64,000 nucleotides of DNA from Icerya purchasi. Taxonomy: Eukaryota; Arthropoda; Insecta; Hemiptera; Monophlebidae. Location of the stretch: NCBI GenBank assembly GCA_039619475.1, contig CM077115.1:498191352-498255351 (forward strand). Direction: 5' to 3'. The notes under the pieces were generated by a model that did not search any database, had not been told where the DNA came from, and was given only the letters and a program-made list of their open reading frames with translations. A program made the translations under genes and the position numbers. Numbering within the stretch: the stretch's first letter is position 1; the number at the start of each line of letters is the position of its first letter. Positions 9,693 to 19,914 of this stretch are shown in pieces.

Positions 9693-11825
9693 AATATATA
9701 TAAATCCTTTATTGACAAAAGATACACCTTGGCAGCTTTTACTGATATCTCTGCTGCTTTCGATAATGTTTATCTTACCTGCCTTAAAGAAAAAATGTTA
9801 TCCATTAGTATTCCTCCTACTTTCGTTGATCTTGTTCGCAACCTTATGCTAAATCGGTCTGTTCGTCTGTTTTCTGCAACAGATTCTCCTTCAAGAAGAG
9901 TTTTTCGTGGTCTTCCACATGGCTCTTGTCTCAGTTCCACTGTGTTTAATATCTGTATGCTTAATGTTGCCATTCTCTCAATTTCTTCCTCTTCCCTGTT
10001 CTAGGCAAATGATATTCTCCTTTACGCCTGAGCTATGCATATCACAACCGCCAACGAGGAACTTAACGAATCATTAACCAACTGGAACTTTCTCTTTATT
10101 CTATCCATCTCTCTCTGTGTCTTCTTACAAATCCTCCTGCGATGTATTCTCTCTCCGACCTTAAAATTTAGCTACTGTCAATGTTTCTTTGAATAATCTT
10201 CCTATTTCCCTAGTCAACTGTTTCTGCTACCTTGCAGTGTTTCTAAACAGCTGCTTATCCTTCTTTGAGCACATTAATTTTCTTAATATTTCTTGTCGCA
10301 AACGACTCAATCTGTTCAAGGTCCTTTCAGATACGAGATGGGGCGGTGATCCTCAAATCCGAATCCTGTTATGCAAGTCATATTATCTAAACTATATTAC
10401 TTTTCTTTCATATGTGGCAATGCCTCCGAATCTCTCCTTTCCAAATTGGATTCAACACAAAATTTAGTTCTTTGTTTTTGCTTAAGGCCGCTTAATTCCA
10501 CTCCTATTCTAGCTATTCTTGCTTAATGTAATGTCCAGCTATTGTTCATCGGCCGATTACATTTAGGATATAGTTTCCTTGTAAAAAGACTTTCCATCTC
10601 GTTTTCTAAGATTTGTTTCTCATACCCCTCTGTCTTTCATAAATTACGCTTCTCTCCTAATAAATCTCCTATCTCAGACCTTGTTTCTCATCGTTTAGAC
10701 AAATTCTTCTTCTATACTACTTCCCATAGTAAACTTCCTTATTTTATGTTTAACTTCTTCAAGTTTTTTCACCTTCCAAAACTTTTTTCTCTTCCTTCAT
10801 CATCTAAAATCTCTGGCTCCGCAGCTGCCAATCAAGAATTTAATTTTCTTATTAATTCTTCAATTCCTCTTCATTCCCTAATATTTACTGATGGTTCTAA
10901 AAGTTCAAGGGGAGTAACCGTTACCTTTTTCTTCCCAACCAGTAATTCCGTTCAATCCCCTTCAGTCTGTCGGCTTTTTGCTCCATCTTCTCTGCTGAAT
11001 TTTATGCCATTCTTTGAACCGTTATATTTATTTCCTCAACTCGTTCCTCTAATAGATACCCAATCATTTAGGACTCCAAAAGTGCTCTTCAAGCTATATC
11101 CTCTCCCTTTGCCTCATATTCCCTCGACTTTATTGTTTTTGTATACGTTCACTCATCTATAATCTTTCCCTCTCCTATTCCATTTCCATCGACCTTCTTT
11201 GGGTTTCAAGTCGTGCGGGTATTGGTGGTAACGAGACGGTGGATTTCTTAGCACGCTCAGCGTTACACTCCCCAAATTTTGTTAAAAAGATTCCTGGTCA
11301 CAACATTCTTCCCCTCTGCAAAATAATGCATGTTAGACTTTGGTCGGATGTGTATCCTCGCTCCTTCTTCAATTGTAACTCATTTTACCTGTCTATTCAG
11401 CCTGGACCCCTTTCCTATTCTTGGTTCTATTATTTTCCTACTCTTAAACATTTTTTAATTAATGCTATCTCCCTTCTGCGGTTCAATCATACCTTGCTGC
11501 AATCCTCACGGTATAATTTTGCTCTTTCACCGTCGCCTTATTGTCCTTTGCATTCTGGCGACTGTTCTTTCGTTTGTGATCCTGACCACGTGCTGTTTGA
11601 ATGTTTCAGTCTTTCTTCCGAACGTAATATCCTGTACGTTCAGCTCTTAAAGCTGAATTTTCCTACCCCATATAATGCTTCCTATATCTTATCTTTGCCG
11701 TCTTTAAAGGTGGTTCCTATTCTTGCATCTTTTCTTTCATCGATCTCTAACCGGATTGAAATTTAATCTCTAATGGTAGTTGCCATTGGTTGCCCCCCCC
11801 CCCATAAAAAACAACAAAAAAAAGA
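9693..11825 (+). mobile_element. Family C LINE, copy C2, 5'-truncated in RT
   Basis: The copy begins inside RT at YKSFIDKRYTLAAFTDISAA and continues through RNase H (FTDGSKSSRGV near 10890, then a broken WVSSRAGIGGNETVD near 11200) to the C-terminal domain (DPDHVLFECFSLS) ending at the stop at 11764-11766. The 3' UTR ends with a run of C, then ATAAAAAACAAC and an A-rich tail, cognate to the GGGCATAAAA end of C0 and C3. The RT site reads AND where FADD is expected, so it is dead. It directly abuts the 3' UTR of C1, as a head-to-tail arrangement with no visible gap. Confidence 0.8.
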
Positions 11826-12420
11826 CGTAATAGCTCTATCGCTTGAAAAAATTGTAAATTAAATAAATAAACTGCACTTCCAAAGGTTATTGATATAGGG
11901 GGGAGGGGGATAACCATTTAAAAATGGAATTCAAAATATGTAACAAAATGCAAAAACTCTTTCATGAAATAAAGAAACTGCCGATGAAAAAATTATTTCA
12001 ACCACCACTTTTGGAGTAAAAACAGCAAAAAAAATATTTGCAGTTGGTAATAAAACGGTGAAAAGTTTGAAAAAATCAAAATACATCTCAAACATGTGCA
12101 TAAAAAACGCGCTTCAGAGGAAAAGTACAGTGGAGCTTATATCGGTGCATCGAAAGCTCGAAATTTTGGGAAAAAATATTTTTTTTGAATCGTATGGCAT
12201 ATATCAATATACAGGTCGCTATTTGAGAGAAACTAAACTATATTTCATTATTCGTTTTTAAAATTGTTTCATAACCATTCATAAATGTATTTGACACGTA
12301 AGCATGCAACGCAGGTTAATAAGAATAAAGTCTTAAATATTTAAAGCTTTCACAGTGATTACTCATAATAAATATCTTTTTAAAAACACAGTTGTTTCCG
12401 AAAATTATTTATTAAGAATA
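11826..12420 (+). other. Intron sequence, no gene seen
   Basis: This is AT-rich DNA between LINE copies C2 and C3. The 68-codon frame at 12058-12261 has no recognisable motif. AATAAAGTCT occurs twice (near 12324 and 12418); the second is part of the target site of C3. Confidence 0.6.
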
Positions 12421-12436
12421 AAGTCTGTCAATAATT

Positions 12437-14907
12437 GGTTTTCTCTCCTTAAAATCCAAATCTTCATTTTTTGCAGATGATATCCTTGCTTACTCCTCTT
12501 CCAGTAATCTTCTAGTTGCCAATGACGAACTAAACAGCTTCTTAAGAAATCTGGAAGAGGCCCTTTCTAACATTCATTTCTTCATTTCCGCTCCTAAATC
12601 AGCAGCTGTAGTCTTCACTTTTCGGCCTTATAATCCGGGCTCATTTGAGATAAATCTAAAAAATCATTCCATTCTAATAGTCAGTTCTTTTCGTTGTCTG
12701 GGTATCATTTTATCCCCTCGTCTGCCTTTCCATGAGCATATCAGCCATTTATATGCTTCTTCGCTTAAAGTCTTAAACCTTCTTAAAGTCCTCCCACCTA
12801 CATGATGGGGAGGTGATACTTCTGTGCTAATAATGTTGTACAAATTTCTCATACGCTTTAGATTGGATTATTGTAGTTTCTTATATGGCAACTCTTCCAA
12901 ATCCGTTCTCCACGAATTTGATCGTCTCCAAAACAGTTGCCTTCGGCTTTGTCTCGGAGCTTTGAGGTCATCTCCTATCTCAGTCATTCTATCTGAATCC
13001 AACATCTGTCCTCTGTTCATCCGAAGATCATATTTGGGTTATTCCTTTCTCATCAAACGTTTTTCTACTTCCTCTTCAAATATAAGTGTCTCTTATTCTT
13101 TTATCCTTCGTCACTGCTGCTTTTCCTCCAATAAAATTCCTATACCATCTTATATATCTATTTGCCTTTCTAAATTTTCCCCTTTTATTATTTCCCATCA
13201 CAAGCTTCCATTCTTTTCTTACGTCTATTTCAAATTGTTAAAGCCACTAAATATCATCTTTATGCCATGCATCCTTAAATCCTCTCCCTCTCATTTCGTT
13301 AGTGTGGAATTCAATAATACAATACATCCTCTATTACGCGAACACTCTTTAATTTTTACTGGTGGATCAAAGAGCCCGAGTGGAGTTGAGGCGTCATTCT
13401 TGTACCCTCAGTTCAGTCATTCTCAGTCTTTTAGACTTCCGTCCTTTTATTCTATTTTTACTGCGGAATCTGTTCCCATCTTATAAGCCATTATTTATAT
13501 TTCCTCTTCTACAAGTTCTTCCAAATTTCTTATTGTTTCTGACTCTTTAAGTGTTCTTCTAGCGCTATCCCCACCTTCCCTTTCTCCTTCCACTGATACT
13601 ATCATCCTTTATATTCGTTCTCTTCTCCATGATCTATACTCATCGACGTCTACCCAGATTGACTTTCTTCGGATTCCCGAACATTTAGGCATTGATGGGA
13701 ATGTAGCCGTCGACCTCCTTGATAAACCTGCTGCTTCCAATGGAAATTTTATTAGTAGGGTTCCAGCACACAATATTATTCCTCCAACTAAATCCTGCCA
13801 TCTTAGACTTTGGCACTCTGTTTATGTTTCTCTTTTCGCTAGTCCTAATTTTTTTTATCTCTCGATTAATCCTGTTCCTCCTTCTCGTTCTTGGTTCTAT
13901 GATTTTCCCAGTTTGCGTCGGTCCATAATTACTAACGCATAGTCTCCTTCTCTCTTCTCTAAATCGATTTTCCTTGGCTGCATCTCCCTTTTGTTCATTG
14001 GATCCTGAAGGTTCTCAGTACGTTTGTGATGCGAATCGCATGCTCTTCAAGTGTTCTAGTTTATCTCGCGAGCGTGAGTTACTTTATTATCATCTTTTAA
14101 AGCTTGGTCTTCCTGCTTCTTTCAACGCCTCTTATATTCGATTCTTTGGCTCAGATTGCTGTATCCTCCCGCTTTTTTTTCTCTAAAATTCCCGTTTCGA
14201 ATTTACTCCCATTGTGCAAAAAGTTTCATGTTAGATTTTGGTCAGATTTTTACGTTTCCTCCTTTTCTAATCATTCTTCCTTTTATTTTTCCATCCAACC
14301 TAATCTTCCCACGCGGCCTTGGTTTTACGATTTTCCTTCGCTTCACCGCTCCGTTATTGTTCCTATTATCCGTTTACGTCTGAATCATACTCTTCTTCCT
14401 TCCTCACGCTTTCGTTTTCATCTCGCTCTTTCCCCTTATTGCCCTCTTCATCCTGACGACGTAGCCGTCTGTGATCCTGACCATATCCTCTTTGAATGTC
14501 CATCCCTCGTGAACGAACGTACCTCTTTGTATTCCAATCTGCTGTCACTCAAACTCCCTACTCCTTATTGTGCCTCGTATATCTTATCGTTTCCGTCGAT
14601 CTCAGTTGTTCCTATCCTCAGTTCCTTCATCTTATCAATAGCTGACCGAATCTACATTTAACTGATCCTTCTCCTTCCTTTCGTTTCTGGGCGAAGATCC
14701 TTTGTTGATATGCCCAAAGGAAAAAAAAAAAAAAAAAATATATTCTTTCTCTACCTATTCTCTCAATTGTTCCTGTTCTAGTGATGTTCCTTGATTCCGT
14801 TATCGACAAAATAAAAATATAATTTCTATTCTATTCCATGCATCTATTCCATTTTTCTGGGCTAGTGCTCTCTGGTAGCAAACCCAAGGAGGGCATAAAA
14901 AAAAAAA
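12437..14907 (+). mobile_element. Family C LINE, copy C3, 5'-truncated, split by copy C4, with 16-bp TSD
   Basis: C3 starts in RT just before FFADDILAYSSSS and runs through thumb, RNase H (FTGGSKSPSG, with the catalytic Asp changed to Gly, then FLRIPEHLGIDGN) and the C-terminal domain. C4 interrupts it at 14139. The frame resumes at 14746 and ends LVMFLDSVIDKIKI-stop near 14822. The 3' UTR ends CCCAAGGAGGGCAT plus poly-A. AAGTCTGTCAATAATT at 12421-12436 and AAGTCTATCAATAATT at 14908-14923 flank it, a 16-bp target-site duplication with one mismatch. A TGA replaces a codon at about 12804, and further frameshifts follow. Confidence 0.9.
14140..14738 (+). mobile_element. Family C LINE, copy C4, inserted in C3, with 7-bp TSD
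   Basis: This is a 599 bp 5'-truncated copy starting at DSLAQIAVSS (the end of RNase H). It keeps a continuous C-terminal frame to the stop at 14659-14661, with FHLALSPYCPLHPDD, CDPDHILFECPSL and SIADRIYI. The 3' UTR reads TTTCTGGGCGAAGATCC then GCCCAAAGG and poly-A. TATATTC lies at 14133-14139 and 14739-14745. The host C3 codons on either side (NASYI then LSLP) rejoin once C4 and one TATATTC are removed. Its C-terminal frame is intact, suggesting it is younger than C3. Confidence 0.9.
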
Positions 14908-14923
14908 AAGTCTATCAATAATT

Positions 14924-16219
14924 ATTGTTTTTTTTTGTAGAAGCAAAAATCAAAAAATGACGGCAGCCTGAAGCTTAAAGAATTCAAAATAGAATTACTG
15001 CAAATACAAATAAGCTGTTCACGTACATTATTACGGGGGATTTTTTTTTTTTTATTTTTAACCGGAATTTAAGAGATGATTCGAAGTTGAAAAATATCCG
15101 ATAACAATTAAGGGGGCACATAAATGCTAGAAAGTAATCATAAATTTACGTAGTTAATGAGTAGTTAACCATATTTAAAAAATAATTAATTAATACCTCA
15201 CCGTCATTTAAAAGGTAATATAAGCCAATTGAATTCGGTTCTAATATTTTTCTTTTTCTACTCGCATCTAGTGATGATTTCTTTCCGGTTTCTTTTTAGA
15301 TAATGTGTAATGAGCGCATTCGGTATTTGTATGTATATATTTATTTTAATTTGTCCTTAAAAGAAGTCAAACTCGTTATATTAAAATATCAGGTATAGTA
15401 TTTTTTTTTATTACAATGTAATCATCAAATTTGAAAGGAGCTTCCTAGGCTTTAAAAAATTTCGGTAAAGAACAATAAAGTCACAAAAATCCTTAAACAC
15501 ATAAATATACATGTTTATATAGTGGAATGGTTTACAAAAAAAATGCATACGATATTACAAATTTAAAATTGAATAACTTCGTTTTTCATTCAGGATTACG
15601 TAAATGTAAATTATAGTTATCTTTAACTTAATGTACGAAATATATCTAAGCGCATGAAACACCATGCTTGACTGACCTTGCTTTTTGTAGCTTTCTCAAC
15701 AGCGTCAGAAATTATTGATCCGTCATAATAAATCTGAAAGTTGTGCTTTCAAGCATAGTTTCTGGTCTACATTTGCAACGTGGATTATCTGGAGTAATCA
15801 ATTTATTATTTTTTCTTTCGAAATGTGCTGATGATATCTTTAACACCAGATTTTATCGTTCCATGTATGCAGCCACTAATTTCGCATATACATAGATTTT
15901 GTCATGTCTCTGGTTCAGATTTTTATTGATACAAATTACTGTATGTCAAGTCACAATCATAAATCCTTCTAATAATAAACTCTCAGTTCACGTAAGCTTT
16001 GTTCGACTTTTTCTTAATACCTACCGTGAATATTATTATTATTATTATTATTATTATTTTCCATTATTTAATACACGACTGTCTAATGATTAATGAAATT
16101 ATAAGTTCTTTTAATACATGGAAATATACTTTTATGTAAGTTGTGGTAAAATGGTAAATCTATTTTTTTTCTTTTCTTCTTAATACTAATCTTGTGCGTG
16201 TACTACATTCTTTCTCAAG
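14924..16219 (+). other. Intron sequence with ATT microsatellite, no gene seen
   Basis: This is AT-rich intron. A (ATT)n tract lies at about 16031-16058, and a pyrimidine-rich tract precedes the splice acceptor TTTCTCAAG at 16211-16219. No coding similarity was recognised. Confidence 0.65.
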
Positions 16220-16421
16220 GACCCGTGGGTGAGCATGACATCTGAATGGATAATAACTGCCGAAAGGGAAGTTACTATTAGACCGGAAATTCTGGAATTC
16301 ATGCAAATTGAAGTTCAATACAAAAACACCAGCGATTCTACGTCAGAATTAACCGATGTACTGATTGCTGTCAAACGCAAAACTTGCTTTTATCACAGTC
16401 TGTTTTATTATCTATTTATCG
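16220..16421 (+). CDS. nAChR-like subunit exon: strands before TM1 and start of TM1
   Basis: The frame begins DPWVSMTSEWIITAERE. SEW followed by the final extracellular strands is the normal approach to TM1. It continues through FMQIEVQYKNTSDS, where alpha subunits carry vicinal cysteines. None is present, so this is a non-alpha type. NTS is a possible glycosylation site. It then reads VLIAVKRKTCFYHSLFYYLFI, the RRK-x-x-FY boundary into TM1. The acceptor is TTTCTCAAG and the donor is G|GTAATT after 16421, in phase 1. It joins in phase 0 to the exon ending at 2487 and in phase 1 to that starting at 23237. Confidence 0.9.
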
Positions 16422-17009
16422 GTAATTATGACTCTACGAAATTATTACACATTACAATTGTTTTCATCTTATTTTTTAAACCGACAATATGTGTTATTTA
16501 AAAAAAAAAACTATTCCGTTCCGTCGCTATGGACGTAATTGTATTAAAAAATACTGAAATGTGTTTGATAACGTCAAACACGCGCTTCACCAAAAAATCA
16601 ATATTAAATCAAATCAAATCAAATCAATATTCTTATTATAAAATTCCACATGTGCGCAAAATAGCGCAAGCAGTGGAGTACGATAGATGCGCACGAGAAG
16701 ATAATGTTGTAAAAAAAGGTTTTACATAAACTCTCAAAATTATAATATTCTTTGGTATATTTAAATCAAATAAACCGATCAAATTTCAAAAGAAACAAAT
16801 TGCGTATAAACAAATGAATATAACTTTAAAAATAACTGTAAAAGAATAAGTATGTATAGCCACATATACTACCCATTAATTGAATCCTCACATTTTACAT
16901 TTCAAACATACATTCAGCCACAATAATATCCCATCATATGTGGACACTTGTACCAAAAGTCGCGGAAGTATTTTAAGCACACGCACACATCCACACATAC
17001 TGCAACAAA
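16422..17009 (+). other. Intron with an (AATCA)n-associated repeat
   Basis: After the exon comes AT-rich intron. At about 16603-16690 an AAATC pentanucleotide run is followed by a block containing TGCGCAAAATAGCGC. A closely similar block follows an AATCA-rich run near 23727-23800, so this is a dispersed repeat. No coding is recognised. Confidence 0.5.
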
Positions 17010-18975
17010 TAAGGTAAGTATTCTTCTTCTTCTTTGATTAGCGTGCCGTGTACTGCCGCCTAGGTCAGAGGCACGGATAAGATGAGAGTTAGATGGAGTA
17101 GAATACGTTAGTGGTCTTAAGAAAACTTAGGAGACGTTCAATTTTGTCGTGGCGATCAAACAGGATTTCGGAAAGGTTGGACGACTGGAGAATTTGTGCT
17201 CGGTATGAATTATAGATGGGACAGCTGACGAGTAAATGTTGGATTGTGACAGAAGAATTGCAATTGGAACACAGTGGAATAGGTTGTCTGGACAGAAGGT
17301 GACAATGAGTGATTTTGGAGTGACCTAGGCGGAGTCTCGTGACAACGATTTCATTCCTTCGATTGCTAGATAATGAGGTTTTCCATGGTCGAATAGTATC
17401 TCGAATTGAGCGCAACTTGTTTGTGTTTGGGATGTTGGTCCACTGTTATTGCCATGTTTGAAGTGATTTTTGCACTGTATAAGCCTTCAGATCCATTCAT
17501 GGAATTTCGGTGTTCGGTACCGGAAAGAACAATGAGCCTTCTTTTGCCGTGGTATCCGCGAATGAATTCCCCTGGATCCCAACGTGTGATGGGATCCACG
17601 CGAACTAAACACGGGTACTTCTACTACAAAGAATGCAAATAATTTCCTTGGCTATTGGGTGTTGGTGAGGAAAGTTGTATTTTTGAATTGATGTGATCGC
17701 GTTTAATGAGTCTGTACATATGAGGTGTGGGGAGTGAGGATCGGAAATTATTACATTTTCTATTGCAAGTTTTATAGAAAATAGTTCTGCTGAAAGAATA
17801 GTGAATGGTGCCGGAAGAGAGTAACGGAGAATAATTTTTTTGTCGGATGCTATTCCACAACCTGTTCCTTGAGGTGTTTTGGAGCCGTCAGTAAAAACTA
17901 TTTTGCAACTATTATATTTGCTGATCATGCATAGATATGCGGAGCGTAAAATGCTCGGACATATTTCTCTTTTTGAGAATTGCTGGAGTTGAAGATCTTT
18001 GTCGAGATGCAGGTTTACCCATGGAGGTGTTGTTGCTATGGTGGTTAGTTGATATGTCGGCGGTAAAGTGAATTGCATCGAATCTAAGATTTCAGTGACT
18101 TGCTTATAGAGAGTGAGCACCGATGTATGAGGTGATGGTCGAAGCGAGTTCAGCGAAAGAAGATTGGCCGACGACTTAAGACGAATCTACGTGTTTAAAA
18201 TGCACCGGTCTCTGTAAATATTGAGAGGAGGCATACCAGCTTCACAAAGAATGCTAACAGATGGGGAAATAGGAAAAATAGCGGGTCTCGCAGCAGTATG
18301 ATGTATTGTATTGAGTGAGTTGATGATATTTTGACTGGCCGAAGAGTAGATTACAGCGCCATGGTTGAGCCTCGATTTAATCAGTGCTTGGTAGATTCTC
18401 AACAAGGAGGAACGATCTGAACCATACAATGTGCTAGCCAGTTTACGAATTAAATTTAGTTTTTTGGTGCAGCTTGTTTTTAGTTGGTCGGTTTCATTGT
18501 AATTTTTTCATCCAAAATGATTCCTAAATATTTTACGGTATCTGATGATGGAATGGTTACGTTGTTTAGTTGGACTGAAATTTCACGACTACAGCGGCGA
18601 ACTCTGCAAAAATGAATAGTGGTAGTTTTCGTGTTGGAGAAATTGAAGCCGTTGTGGACTGACCAAGCTTGTAATCTGTCGATTGTTTCCTGTAGTATTG
18701 ATGTTCCGAGGGACAGGTCCGAACAGGAGATGAATATAGCTAGGTCGTCTGCAAATAAGGAGCATTGAACAGGCTGGTGTATTTGTTCCGGAATGTCGTT
18801 TAGGGCTATGTTGAAGAGGGTAGGGCTGAGAACGGAGCCCTGAGGGACACCGTTCTGCAGCTCATGGGGAGTTGATTTAACTGAGCCTAGTCGGATACGG
18901 AATTTGCGACTCGATAGGAAATTTTCGACGAAGTATGCTAGGTAAGTATTGAAACAGCTAATTTTTCCCATTTTT
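17010..18975 (-). mobile_element. Family D LINE, copy D1, 5'-truncated (RT, RNase H)
   Basis: On the minus strand from 18971 the frame shows RT palm blocks: GVPQGSVLSPTLFNIALNDI, SLFADDLAIF and KYLGIILDEKI. The thumb follows (RSSLLRIYQALIKSRLNHG, near 18400). RNase H is at 17990-17540, with KIVFTDGSKT, ILSAELFSI, LICTDSLNAI and WIPSHVGIQGNSFAD. The C-terminal domain, VTRLRLGHSKITHCHLL then C-x2-C ... H-x4-C, ends at 17089. A few frameshifts separate these parts. RNase H plus the RLRLGHS block places it in the I/LOA-like group, distinct from families A and C. No tail or target-site duplication was resolved. Confidence 0.8.
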
Positions 18976-19039
18976 ATTAATTTTTTCTTTTTTATCTATT
19001 TATAAATCCATTTTTTTTTTCAATTTATTTATTTATTTA

Positions 19040-19275
19040 CAAAGTATTAGAACATAAGTATAATATAAGGTCAATAATTTACGCCTGTGTCTGGGATTAT
19101 TTAGTAAGGTTATTACATCTGCCGGTAAAGAGTTGTACATCTCAGTTCAAGCATACTGTGTTTCAATTCTTGTATGAAATTTATATCTGGGAATTCGGGT
19201 GTAATAATCTTTAGTGGACCTGGTTGAACCAGGTTTAAAAGCAATCTCAAATTTACTACTAGTTTCAATCACATA
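19040..19275 (-). mobile_element. LINE 3' remnant E1 (different family)
   Basis: Minus-strand frames read FEIAFKPGSTRSTKDYY, then, after a stop, MYNSLPADVITLLNN near 19135. The x-YNSLP block near the C-terminus is typical of CR1/Jockey-type reverse transcriptases. It is short and decayed. Its upstream part is replaced by the MITE at 19284. The same type of C-terminus recurs at 38950-39200. Confidence 0.5.
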
Positions 19276-19579
19276 CATAAGTATGGGCGTCGCCAGCGGA
19301 AGGCAGGGGGGCAGCTGCCCCCTGGACCCTTGAAACTTTTTAATCAACTGGCCATGATGAGTATTCATAAGAGCGTAATCATGAACAATTTGCCAGAAAC
19401 CCACGAAAATTATGTTTTAATTAAGATTCTATTCTTGTTTAATAAAATATTAATCCTTTTCAACTTATAAATTTTATTTTTCCTATAACTCACATCCTTT
19501 TTCTATCATCTCCCCCTCCCGGCGGCTGGAAACTCATCCCCCCCGGCCCATCGGCTAGCGACGCCCCTGTACATAAGTA
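19275..19579. mobile_element. hAT-like non-autonomous element with TSD
   Basis: Inside identical 9-bp flanks ACATAAGTA (19275-19283 and 19571-19579) lies a 287 bp element with imperfect inverted ends: TGGGCGTCGCCAGC on the left and, reverse complemented, ACAGGGGCGTCGCTAGC on the right. G-rich and C-rich subterminal tracts follow (GGGGGGCAG and CCCCCCGG). This is the appearance of hAT-type miniature elements, whose duplications are 8 bp. It has no significant coding capacity. It sits at the 5' end of LINE remnant E1. The class is inferred from end structure only. Confidence 0.75.
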
Positions 19580-19914
19580 ATTATAATTTATATATATCAC
19601 TTAACTTCAATAACGGATTAAGTAAAGTATTTTTCATACAGCAACTTATAAAATAAGTAAATAAACATTCTTTTTTTAAAAAGTAATAGTAATAGATTGG
19701 TTAGTTTAAAATTTTAAAATAATCGATGGAGCATCAATTTTTCTTTTTTAAATTATCCTTTCCGGTGTCTTATGACAGTTGTTTCAAAAAATAGTTAATG
19801 TTTAAGCTTATTTCACACTTTTTTATTTATATTTAAACATGGTAGTACATTTTTCCTCTTAGCTATTACTATGTAAGTAGTCTATAAATGTTCGTTTTGG
19901 CAACTCCCACTCTC
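19580..19914 (+). other. Intron sequence, no gene seen
   Basis: AT-rich intron between the MITE and LINE copy C5. Nothing coding was recognised. Confidence 0.6.

Noticed and set aside
17366..17642. Short open frames on both strands
   Set aside because: They overlap the frameshifted D1 RNase H to C-terminal region; the frame with WIPSHVGIQGN is the meaningful one.
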